Assembly (NCBI GenBank): GCA_024811115.1
Contig: JAKOGH010000635.1
Span: 1-64,000 of the forward strand
Reading direction: 5' to 3'
Length of the DNA stretch: 64,000 nt
From: Terana coerulea
Taxonomy: Eukaryota; Basidiomycota; Agaricomycetes; Polyporales; Phanerochaetaceae
Program-made: the position numbers and the translations under genes
Shown: in pieces, positions 1 through 10,121 of the stretch
How the letters are laid out: each line of letters begins with the position of its first letter
Numbering within the stretch: position 1 is the stretch's first letter
Notes under the pieces: generated by a model
What the model was told of the DNA's origin: nothing
Seen by the model: the letters and a program-made list of their open reading frames with translations, nothing else
Database searches by the model: none

Positions 1-1137
1 AAATGTATTCCATGAGATGTAATCATACAACGCAGCGATACTAGGACTTCCATCGCATGTGCCAAGTTACACATGACTGTATTTGCGTCGAGTTTTGCGA
101 CGATAGAACATGCAGTTTTGAAAGGAGAGGTTGAATGGGGTGCAGGCTTACGTGTGTTGGATGACATAATACTCTTTAGGGCAGGCTTTACGCGTCCAGA
201 GACCTGATGGCGCTTTTGCTGGTGGCTCTTGTCATGTTCATGCCACCATTATATTCATCGCTTTTCGTCTATTACCCTGTTTGTTCGCGGTACACTCCAC
301 AGAGGAGATTGGGCTGGATTTTTACGTCTCCAAATATTAATACCGACATCCGCACGTACGTACGATATGCATTCGCGAAGTACTTGACTTGGTTGCCCTT
401 GAAATGTGTACTTCTTAGCAGCAGAGGGGCTTGCGTGGCGCGGCATTAGTCTCACGAACTTGCCACTTTGAGCATCAGCCATGTATTACTCAACTATTGG
501 CAGCATGCCGCATCCGAGAGTGCGACAATTGGGATGGCAAGGTGCGAGTAACAACCATACGAGGGCTCATAGCCTAACATGCTATGCACAGGCTCTATAC
601 CCGCGTACATTTTGTCCACTACTTTTTCCCGTTTGGGACTCTGCACCCTATGATTCAAATCTAACATCACTGGACTGTCCACATAGCAATTCGTACAACA
701 CTTCCGCCTCCTTGCTGGAAGAAAAGAAGTCGCAGAGTCCTTCTAGCGTCAGCGGATAACCACCGAGGAGCTGGTTCACTTTATATTCGAACACTATCCC
801 ATGTGCAATAAGCATCGCGCGATAATCTTCGTTGCATTCTGCAGCTGCGCTTCTAACCGGGACCTCCTTTGTGAGGACGGAGCAGCAGCGATCTATGCTC
901 GTGAAGTAGCTTGGTGAGCACGTTCTTCAACTACTGTGTTGGAGCATGACACGTACCGTATGTCTCGCGATCTTTTCTTACCGCAGCACTAAGCAGGACA
1001 TGGTGGACGATTGCAAAGAAGAAAAGCCCTTCACGCTCGTACACACTTGCCAGATGTTGTTGCTCTGCTGCATCTTTCGGCAGAAGCTCCCTATTTCAGT
1101 GAGGTCAGTAATTGAATATTATGGCCTGCTCGCGACC
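1..1137. other. no gene recognised
   Basis: Short open frames occur on both strands (for example 255-482 minus) but none shows a recognisable motif or a convincing exon pattern. This is probably the 3' flank of the minus-strand gene ending at 1138. Confidence 0.4.
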
Positions 1138-2244
1138 TTACTCGAGAATTAACACAATCTCTTCCAGTGTAGCATTCGGCTCGTCCCATTGACCCTGAAG
1201 CGTTGTCAACTTGCTCGTCCCGATGGCGTGCAGCGCGGAAAGAGCTTCCCCACAGTCTCCGCGTCCTCGAATGTGTCCGGAAATCGGTCCGTGAGCGCGG
1301 TGACCAGTCTCAGCACCGTCAGCGGGTATGTCGTCTGGCACTCCTTGTCCGAAAGGTCTCTGATCAATGAAGCGGCTAGCTGCGAGGCGACGACCTCCGG
1401 AAATACTTCAATGAACGTAAATGCTTGGTCTTCAAAGTCGTTATCCCCTAAATCCAAAGCTTGCTGAAGCAACGACGCCAACGAATACTTGAAGTACGGC
1501 TGTTTGTGCCCTTCCACCCATGACCGAAGCATCAGGGTTATACACCACAGCAGCCATGGCTTGAACTCTTCCGCGCTACATGTACGTGAGCTAGCCGTTT
1601 GAAAGACCTGTTCAAGACGGACTCACCACATGGGCTCGCAGAACGCGTACAACACGCCGTTCAGTGCGTCGACGGCTTCGCGGAGGGCGATGTACCGGCT
1701 GCTGTGCCCCGCCCCTTTGATGCGCGCCATCTGGTCCGGGCCGTATATCCCCTTTGCGAGCGCCGTCCACAGCCGCGGCAGCTCGTCGAACACACGCACG
1801 CAGCACTCTGCGTGCGCAGTGGTGTCCAACGCTTCTATCAGCCTCGCCAGAGATCCAAGCAGGTTGACCAACAGCTCCTGCACCGCCACGAATCCCGCGG
1901 GTGTCGCCGTCCCCAGGTTCACGTAAAGCATCTCGTCCGCGAGCACGTCGACCAACTGCTCGACCAGCCCGCTCTGCACGAACGCTTGGAGCAGGCCTTG
2001 AGACGTCATTGCCTGGCGCAAGTTCTCGGCAGGCCTGGAGAAGTCGCTTGGCGAAGTGCGGGATGTAGCGGTTCTTGGTCTGATAGAGCTGGTAAAGAAG
2101 CCCGGCCGCTTGCTCGGGATGGGAACGGAGCGTGTCCTCGTAGTAGAGGATGGCCTCCGCGAGCGTGGCCGGATGGGAGAAGTACGGGTTCCGTGGGTCG
2201 TACGGAGGATCGATAGACAGGCCGAGGATGCTTCCTTGGTTCAT
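1138..2244 (-). CDS. helical protein of unknown function, frame broken
   Basis: I do not recognise the family. The start at 2244 opens with MNQGSILGLSIDPPYDPRNP and a helix-rich stretch (AILYYEDTLRSHPEQAAGLL). After about 70 residues the frame must change near 2012-2025 to reach the next conserved-looking block (MTSQGLLQAFVQSGLVEQL). A GT-AG intron runs from about 1638 to about 1585 and joins CEPM to C-AEEFKPWLLW. The 3' part needs one extra base in the four-C run at 1248-1251 (plus strand) to continue to LEEIVLILE and the stop at 1138. Composition suggests a soluble alpha-helical repeat protein; there is no signal peptide or TM segment. The two frame breaks resemble those in neighbouring conserved genes and may be sequence errors. 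Function cannot be assigned. Confidence 0.55.
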
Positions 2245-2814
2245 GATCTCCTACGGAGGTAAGTTGCCACTTGTTCTTGGTCAGATGTGTCGAGTTAATG
2301 AATGTGTGCAGGTGTCTGCGTGCGCGATGAGATGATGAGGCTATTTTCCCCAGCGGATCAGTCTTATGCTTTCATCCAGTTGCCACTGCCGAGACCACGC
2401 CACTCGTAACCTGGTCACTTGCTGTCCGCTTTGGGGCATTGTATCACAGCCAAACCACACAACATCGTCAGGCACCTCAAGTTGGCATAGGCGCCCCATC
2501 GGGAACAAAGCACCTTGCAATAACTCGAATGGTCAGGGGCACACATCGAAAAATTATACCACTAATGGTACGTTTCTACTATTCGTGGGGTTCAACACAG
2601 GGCGTGTTTGACGCATGCGATGTTTCAGGGTTTTACCGTGCAATACAGACAGCTGCAACCAATACTACTAGGTACGCATGACTTCAGGAGTGCATATACA
2701 GATCACAATTGTTAACATCGATAATACGGGTGACAAGTGCATTGGGTTAACATCGAAACGCGAGACATGAAACAGGCAGCGACGAAGAACAAAAGCCCAA
2801 CGAAAACAAAGGGG
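2245..2814. other. intergenic, no gene seen
   Basis: About 570 bases between the start of the unknown helical gene and the 3' end of the aspartic protease. It should contain the promoter of the former; I see no convincing TATA element or RNA gene. Confidence 0.4.
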
Positions 2815-4272
2815 TCACGCCAAGGCGGCAAACCCGACGCGAGACGGCGACGCACCAGTCCCAACCTCAAATACTGTATACGTTCCGCAAGAACACGTCA
2901 CCCACCACCCAAAATTCCACGTCCTGGCTCGTTGCAAACCCACCGACACAACGCGTTCCACTCTCGTCCGCGGGCCCGAGGTTGAACGACGCGGGCGACA
3001 CGTCCCACAGCCGCCCGCCGAACATGAAGGACACGCGCACGTCGGCGGCGCACGGGAAGGTGTAGAGACCGCTGCCGTCGTTCACCGCTTCGGCGTGCGG
3101 AATGTGCGAGTATGCCTCGCGCACGGCGTCGGGCGGGCCGATGATGAGACTGGTCCCGGTGTCGATGATGGAGTCGATGGGCGCGTCCACTAGGATGCCG
3201 TTCACGATGACGAGGTCCTGCTGGACTTGCCAATAACCCTGGATGGATATGCACACGGTCGGTCTTCTATTTTGTGAGAACATTGAGGAATGCTGACCTC
3301 CGTCGTGACATCAGTGTACGTGAAGAACCCCCAGTACAGGGCCTTGTTTACGCCACCGAGGTAGAGTTCCGACCCGCCGTCCTTGTCCTCCGCGGAGGCA
3401 AGCTTCACTGCGAATCTCGGTTCTGACACTTGGCCCTGCGCAACTAACGTCTGGAACACTGGCGGGCTGTCGTACTCCGAGATCTGCTGGAAGCCGAGCC
3501 CGAGCAGGCCGTCCAGAGGAAAGTTCTGCACGTCGTCCCCGGCGGAGTACTCGTCCGCAACGCCGAGCCGCTGGTCCGCCGCCTGCGCGCGTGGTTCAGC
3601 TCACACACGCTGCAAAAACGCTGCGCAGCACGCTCACCGTCAGGCCCGCGAGCTGCACGGTGTCCGCGTACTGCTCGCCCGCGACGCTCGAGCCGTCCCC
3701 GTACTGCAGCAGAAACCGCGCGCACGCGTCGCGCGCCGTCGCGCTCTGACTCGGGTCGTACACCCGGTGCCCTGCGCAGTTCTCCGTGCAGCTTGGGCCC
3801 GGGAGGTACAGGTCCGCGCTGCCGGTGTCGAAGTCGACCGAGAAGGGCTTCGGCGGCGTCCCGACGGAGATGTTCCCGCCCCATAGCACCTCGCTCTGCA
3901 CCTCGCTGAGCGCGACGACGCCGGAGCGGCGGGCCTGCAGACGGGGCGTGGCGCGCTTGAATGCGAGCGGGTGCGCGCGACCGGTGTTGCGCTTGTATGC
4001 CGCGAAGCCGCGCTCGTATTTCCTGCGGGTACCTAAGGCATCGTGCTGTGCAGTACGATGGAGACCACTCACATCTGGGTGTATTCAAGGTGTGCATACA
4101 ATGCCTCGAGATTGACCGTGCCTTCTGCGTCGCCAACCAAGGGGTGGGGGCGCGCCAAGGTAATGCGTGCGCCGCTCTTGCTTTGCGCATCGTGTGCCGC
4201 GCTCCGAGGTGCCGCGACGGCGTCCGTGGCGAGCAGCAGCGCAGAAAGGACGACAACCAGCGATGATTTCAT
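2815..4272 (-). CDS. secreted pepsin-like aspartic protease (family A1)
   Basis: Start chosen at 4272 because it gives a signal peptide (MKSSLVVVLSALLLATDAVA); an upstream ATG at 4365 would bury it. A propeptide follows, then the first catalytic motif DTGSADLYLPG, the flap region LQYGDGSSVAGEQY, a Cys pair (CTENC), and the second catalytic motif DTGTSLIIGP. Splicing from CAGAT/GTGAGT near 4066 to CCCGCAG near 4024 joins YTQM to KYERGFAAYKRNTG. Another intron spans about 3298-3241, between TTE and GYWQV, and a very short one lies near 3590. Known role of the family: acid endopeptidase, here presumably extracellular or vacuolar. The frame hits TGA at 2867-2869 just after GDVFLRNVYSI, while the expected C-terminal strand (YTVFEVGTG ... 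GFAALA) follows in another frame and ends at TGA 2815-2817. One missing AC dinucleotide near 2874-2881 explains this. Confidence 0.85.
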
Positions 4273-4704
4273 GGGACTGCTGGAATGAAGAGGCTGAGCT
4301 GCCGTGGGGGTGGAAGAGCTGGGGATTGCATCGAGACCCGGCGCTGCGTTCTTATACCCGCTCACCGTGCTCGGGTGCGAACAGGCCTCGTAAGGGTAGG
4401 GAAGACGTATGTTTGCCCAATGTCCATCGAAGGCCGGTTGAGAGGATCACCAATGGAGTGCTATGCCAGGAAAGGAAAGTCGTCACAGCGCCTTCCTTGT
4501 TGGGGACGGCAGTGTCGAGCAGAAATCTCTGAGGACCAGCCTTCAATTTCAAACTCATACGAGTAGGGTGACATTGCGCTGTTGCATGAATTACCAATAA
4601 ATACTCATAAAGAATTAGAATACTAGATGTCTGTATATAATCAATCACAATTAGGAGTGTCCGGGATATCAACCGAGCCAGGGGTCAGAGTCTTAGTCTC
4701 GGTT

Positions 4705-4783
4705 CCAGACCCTTTGCCCGCGTTACTGATGTTTGTTATCGGATAACAACTGCTTGGTGCAGGGACGCGGGCAAAGGGTCTGG
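4705..4783. repeat. perfect 19-bp stem hairpin (left arm)
   Basis: CCAGACCCTTTGCCCGCGT at 4705-4723 is the exact reverse complement of 4765-4783. The loop contains a second inverted pair, TGTTATC/GATAACA (4734-4740 and 4742-4748), giving a stem with a nested inner stem. Confidence 0.85.
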
Positions 4784-5307
4784 TGAGTTTGGATCATCGG
4801 GGTGTAGATGAAACTCACGTGAGCGCCTACGCTTGTATTGAGGTAAGTAAGGAGTTTGTAACGCTCGGTTCCTCTCTGTACCTCTTGCCTTCTGCGACCT
4901 CCCCACCTCACTGTATATACTCACAAACCCCTCAAATTTCATCGCTAGGATGTATCGCATGACCATTTTATTTTTACGATATTATTTTTCCATTGCTGGG
5001 TGTGCTTAAGAGCACTTGATGGTCACCAGAGGCCCACTTTCAGGTACCTGGGAATCTGTACTGGAATAAACACCATACAATTTATACCAGACATGATTAG
5101 CATATTTTCATGAATATACAAGACATCCGAGTAATTTTCCTGTCGGAGTTTGCGCTGCAGTATGCTACCGACCTCTAAAACGTAGCAGGTGTATAGGCGC
5201 CAGGTAAGCCCAGCCTTGTTACCCCGTTGAAGTCCCTATACGAACTTTGCTTACTAGGGCTCACGTGATTTTCATCTACACCCCGATGATCCAAAGTCAC
5301 CAGACTC

Positions 5308-5400
5308 TAAAGAGGTTGCTCTGCAGCGTCTTTCAAACTCCGCTTACTATGTTACAAACGGTAACAAGGCGCGAAGCGCTGGCTGCGAGCAACCTCTTTA
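5308..5400. repeat. perfect 14-bp stem hairpin (right arm)
   Basis: TAAAGAGGTTGCTC at 5308-5321 is the exact reverse complement of 5387-5400. The loop again contains a smaller inverted pair, GTTAC/GTAAC (5351-5355 and 5361-5365). The architecture copies the left-arm hairpin although the stem sequence is unrelated. Confidence 0.8.
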
Positions 5401-5454
5401 CGAGTCGGGAACGAGACTACAGAGTCTCTAGGTGGGGTCAACGACACCAAACGC

Positions 5455-8366
5455 TCAAACGAGGCCACTTGACGTCGACGCGTCGGGGTCCGTGAGCGTA
5501 GGTGTTGTAGGCGTCCTACCCGTCCTCTCCAACAACTTCTTGAACATCAGCACCTTCCTCTCCGCCGCGCGCCGCTCCCGTGCGATTTCCATAAGCCGCT
5601 TGTCGGCCTCGTCCAGCTGGACGCTGGCGGCCGCCTCCTTGCCCTCGAGATCCTCCACGGTGACTTGCAGCAGAGCAGCGGTGTCTGTTGCATTCGCAAA
5701 CGCGGCGTAGCGCGCCTTGATGCTGGGCGTGAGGGGCGAGTGGCGAGCACGTTCTTCAGCGTCGCCTCGGCAGCAGCGGCCCGCGCGGTGATGTCCTCGA
5801 GCGCGTCGTCCTCGATGGTGTGTAGATCGTCCACCTCGGCAGTGAGCGCGGCGTGCTCGGACTTCAACGCCGCGCTGTCCGCGCGGTGCGAAGAGTTGAG
5901 TGCGCTCTCGGTGCTGATCCGCGCGCGAACGTCGACGAGGCGTGTCTGGAGCGACTGCATGTGCTCGCGGATGGTCGCCTCGTCTGCCTTGACCTTCTTC
6001 GTAGCTGCCGCCGCGGCGTCGTTCGCCTTCTTCGCTTTCGTCTGCGCTGCGCTCGCCGCGCGGTCGGCCTCGCTCGAGGTCGCCTGGAACGCCTCAAGCC
6101 TCGTCTGCCGCTCCGCCTCCAGGTCCGTCTTCTCCTGCTCGACCTGCACCCACCCCTCCGCCTCCTCCCCAAACTTCGCCTCCAGTGCCGCGCGGTCCGC
6201 CTCCAGAGCCTCACGGTCGGCCTTGAGCTGCTCGAGTCGTGATTTGCAGCGGTCCATCGTCTCCACTCGCTTGCCCATCCTCTTCTGAAGCGCAGCCATG
6301 CGGTCCGCGTGCGCCGTTTGTGTTGCCTGCCGCTTAGCCTGGAATGCTTCGACACTCGCTTCTTGGTCCTGCTTGGCCTTGTGGACCTCCGCCTCGACAG
6401 CGACGGTCTCCTTGTCAGCGTTGATCTTCGCAGCGTGGACGGCGTCGACCTGAGCCTGTGCCTCAGCAACATCGTTGGCATGCTGTTGACTACTATCCGA
6501 GACCTGAGCCTGCAGCTTGCAGAGCTCAGTTTTCACGACCCTGGTGCGCGCACGGAGTGCAAGCTACTCGGTGGGTCGTGCTCTCGGCATCGGTCTTGTG
6601 GGCAGCCAAAGAACTGGCGTGGGCGGCGGTGGAGGCCCTGAGCTTGGCGAGAGTGGCAGCGGCGGCGGCAATGCGAGCGTCGGTATCAGCGAGGTCGGCG
6701 GCAAGAACGTCTTGAGTGGTGCTGGCGGTGGCAGTGGCGGCATCGAGCGCAGCTTGTAAAGCGGCAGCCCTTGCGGATTCTGAGGTAGTATCAGTGGCGA
6801 GTCCCTGCAGTTCAATCTTGTCTCATGTCAGCTTGAGTAACTTGTCATGAACCATGCAAGATTGATCTTACCTTCTTATCTATAACGCACTTTGCCAAAG
6901 CTTGCATCCGCTCCTGACGCCTCTTCTCCATAACACGGCGGTGGTACATCTTGTATTCGGCTGACTTGCTGGCCAAGTCCACGCGAGTTCGAAGACGGTC
7001 GTTGGCGGCACGAGCGCTGGAGAGATCAAAGGCGACCTTGCTAATCTTGCTCTCGACAGCGGCAGCGCTGACGTTCACGGACTCGACTCTGGCCTGCGGG
7101 TAGTGGTACGATGAGCATGCATCCTCGGTGGCAAGATCTCAACCCTTACCTCACTGGCCTCGATGTCTTCCTGAAGCTCGACAATTTTGGCGGTCGCGGC
7201 TTCCATTCGAACAGAGGCGTTCTCCTGCTCGTCCGATAGAAGCTGGTGGGTGGCGTCGACCTCTTCGTGTAAGCTATCGACATTGGAATAAAGGCGATGC
7301 ATCGCCTGCGTCACCATACAAGCATGAGATATGTCGCGTTCGACAAGGGTGTCGCGGGTGTGCTCGAGCTCAGCAACCATCGTACGGATGGCGTCGCAGC
7401 CGACGTCGAAATCGGGGAGACCCTGCAGCAGGAGCGTGAGCGGACGAATGTAACCAGATCGCTAGGTCCTACCTCGAGATTGAACAGACAATCCAGAATT
7501 CGTACCGGCCAAGAGTTTACGAGCTTCATGCGGTAGATGATGTCCGCGAATTCCTCCTGGTAGTGCGCGAGCTCAACATTCGTCTTTCCGATCCACGCAT
7601 TCCACTCGTCCAACTTGCTCGCTGAGAGGAGCTCCTCCATGCTAGCAGATGCCTTCCCAGTAAGTCCATCCCACCATTCACAGATACCACGCCAGGGCTC
7701 GGGAGACTGCGCATAGTGTCAGTCAAACCGAGTCAATGTTAGAGGGTGGAGGCTTACAGTAATCAAGTGAAGAAGGATGATGACAACAAGGAAGATGTTG
7801 AAGGGCGATGTGAAGTCGACGGAGGTGTCTCCAAACGCGTTTCTCCAGAGCTGAGCAAAGTACGCGGGACCGAACGGGTCGCCAAAGCCTTCAGGACCGT
7901 CAGCCTCGAGAACAACGAGAGCCGGGGAGTCTGCAGGAGCAGCGAGGGCGACCGAGGTACAAGAAGCGACAGTGACATTCCCATCGGCGGCCTCGACGGA
8001 TGGCGAAGGAATGTTGACCTCGGCGAACTCGAGATACATAGTGCCGTTGAAGCCGTCAAGAACGTCGAAAGGAGCCGACACGTTGACCAAGGAGCTGTAC
8101 ACATTGACGAAGGAGTTGTCCACAGCAGAGGTGAGGTTGCCGTTGTCGAAGGAGCCGAAGGACGCGACGGGAATCAACGGTGCCACAGACAGTCCAAGAC
8201 CAGAACCAAGACCGAGAGCGGAGAGAGTGAGACCGAATGTATCTAACATACGGTCACGACCATACGACACCACGAGCGCGGTGACGAGCATAGCGACAAT
8301 GTTGAGGAGGGCCAACATGGTGGGCAAGAAGAAAGTAGGTGAGGGAGGTTGGGTTGGCGGCGCCAT
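5455..8366 (-). CDS. two-TM protein with long coiled coil
   Basis: The start at 8366 gives a proline-rich N-terminus, then TM segment 1 (MLALLNIVAMLVTALVVSYG). A ~150-residue, probably lumenal or extracellular domain with several N-glycosylation sequons (NLTS, NVSA, NGTM, NVTV) follows, then TM segment 2 (FNIFLVVIILLHLITVSL, about residues 185-205). After several short introns (about 7774-7710; 7471-7423; near 7100; near 6870-6815) the protein becomes an Ala/Glu/Lys/Arg-rich coiled coil of roughly 500 residues, ending with LLERTGRTPTTPTLTDP. This indicates a membrane-anchored rod protein; I do not recognise a named family. A one-C shortfall in the run at 5733-5736 (plus strand) breaks the frame between NVLATRP and LTPSIKARYAAF. 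A second break may lie near 6540. A tether or organelle scaffold role is only a guess. Confidence 0.7.
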
Positions 8367-8866
8367 TCTTATATGTTCGAGAGGCTGACCGCGAAGCTCT
8401 GGGCGTGCTTCGATGGGCTGTCAGCCAGATTGGGACTGTAAACAACCAGATGAGGAAGGTCGTCCAAAAGCAGCCACGTCGCCCAAGCGCCGGCGTCTCT
8501 GGACTCTGTGCCCAAGTCCTCGAAAAAGCCACGGAGTCCAGACCGCCCAACACTATTGACGAACGATTCAGATGGTTCGAGATAAAGGAACTTGGACAGT
8601 ACTAGTGTCCAGGTTCCTATGCCTCGAGGACAGCATCTTCACGACTTTGTGGCGTGCGAAACAGAACTTGACCTTGGCCCCGCTGAGATGCGCATGCCTT
8701 CACAATTACTACGCGATGAGCTTATTATACGCCGAAATACATGGTTATCACGATTTACCGTCGACGTAAGATGGGCATACTTCTCTCCAGCAATGATGAA
8801 GGAAGAAATGGCCGTAACGGAACGGAAATCTGGTAGCCTGTCACCACGTCCCCAAACAAAGCGCCG

Positions 8867-10121
8867 TCAGGTGGACGTGACCAGCATACGTATGACGCGC
8901 TCTGGGTTGTCCCAATGCGCCTGTTTAAACAGAAAGTTCATCACCATTCAGGACGAAAGGCCGAAGCGAACAGGGACTTACGAAATGGTTGGCGCCTTGA
9001 ATCCTCTGCATCTCCACTCTACGCATACACTTGCCGTCTCGGTCTCTCTCTTTGTTCTCCAACATATCCGCAATAACCTTCACCGCCCAGACCGCGTCGC
9101 CCATATCCTCGTCGCACCACGCCACGAGCACCTTGACACTCCCCCATACACCACCAGTGTCAAACAGCGCCCTCTCGAAGTTGTTACTGTACACCTCCTT
9201 CTGGATCCCCAGAATCGGCAGGGTGGAGTGTGCGAGTGCCACAGAGTGCTGAACGGCGGCACGCTCTGCCTCAGACATCCTAAGCAGCGTAGGCGTCTTC
9301 GTGGGATTGGCAGCCGAGGTCGCTGTTGCTTCGTGCAGGGGCACACGCTGCGCTAGAGAGTCGGAATCTATAGAGGAAAGCGGTGGGGCAGGCGTGAAGT
9401 AAGAAGAGAGCCAGACCATGCCGACAGCCGCAACCTCGGCTGGGGTGAGAGACCTGTCGCGGAAAGGATGGTACGCGCCCGGGGCAACGGGGACACCGCA
9501 GCATGAAGGCGAGACGGGGTCTGAGGGGATTGTTAAAAGGATACGAGAGGCTTGTTGGCTGATGCTGCTCACCGTATAAGACGACCGTGCGTAGGTATTG
9601 CGAGAGAAACTCTTTGGTTTCCTCTGGCAGCCTCCTGGCGTTCCCCAGCATTGACACAGACAGTATGTTCCCCATCGACCATGTCAATACCACCAAACCC
9701 CCGACCTGCTTCCCATCTACCTCATGTAGTTTCGGAATGCCCAGCGTCTTCGTTATATGCTCTAGAAACACTGCAAGCTCCCTTCCCTGCGCCAGGATGA
9801 ACGCCGCCTGTCTCGTCGCGTCACCGCTTTTGACCTCGGCAAGCTCGTCCTCGCTGAACGGGGTAGAGCCCGGGTAGTCGCGCATGTTCAGACGTATGAG
9901 GCGCAGATTGTTCGATGCGGCATGCGGGACGAGGTGTTCGAATATGGCTGTTCGTGCCTGTGAAATTGGCCATACGTTGGAATATAATAAATTGGCGTAC
10001 CTCCGTGGAAAAGCAGACCGTGCACAATTACAACGGTAGTGTAGTCTGAAGACCCATCTGGCGCACCGCTGTCTTCGTAGAACAGCAAGGTGCCTTTGTT
10101 GTCTACGGGTGCGGTGGGCAT
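8867..10121 (-). CDS. alpha/beta hydrolase
   Basis: Starts with MPTAPVDNKGTLLFYEDSGA at 10121. The first beta-strand block VVIVHGLLFHGG carries the usual HG oxyanion motif. After an intron (about 9997-9953) come IFEHLVPHAAS, LRLIRLNMRDYPGST and the nucleophile elbow VLTWSMGN (Ser of W-S-M-G). A second intron near 9580-9540 leads to a long C-terminal half with a candidate acid (VAWCDEDMG). The last intron (donor GTAAGT after GANHF near 8967, acceptor TTTAAACAG near 8922) restores the catalytic-histidine block NHFAHWDNPE and the stop at 8867. The triad is therefore complete. Family members are esterases, lipases or epoxide hydrolases; the substrate cannot be told. No signal peptide is visible, so it is probably cytosolic. 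Confidence 0.8.

Larger units (their letters stand above)
4683..5443. mobile_element. fold-back/MITE-like element with nested hairpins
   Basis: Two imperfect inverted arms, about 4683-4824 and 5259-5443, flank a unique centre of about 430 bases. Matching pieces, read inward, are TAGTCTCG near each outer end, CATCTACACCCCGATGATCC and the CACGTG-centred GCTCACGTGA at the inner ends. Each arm also carries its own hairpin at an equivalent position, with different stem sequences. No transposase is visible, and target-site duplications were not clear. A non-autonomous DNA element or fold-back element fits best; a structured non-coding RNA locus is possible. Confidence 0.55.

Noticed and set aside
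4690..4715. Possible tRNA-derived SINE in the fold-back element (GGTTCCAGACC like a B box)
   Set aside because: No A box at the right distance; the long inverted arms fit a fold-back element better.
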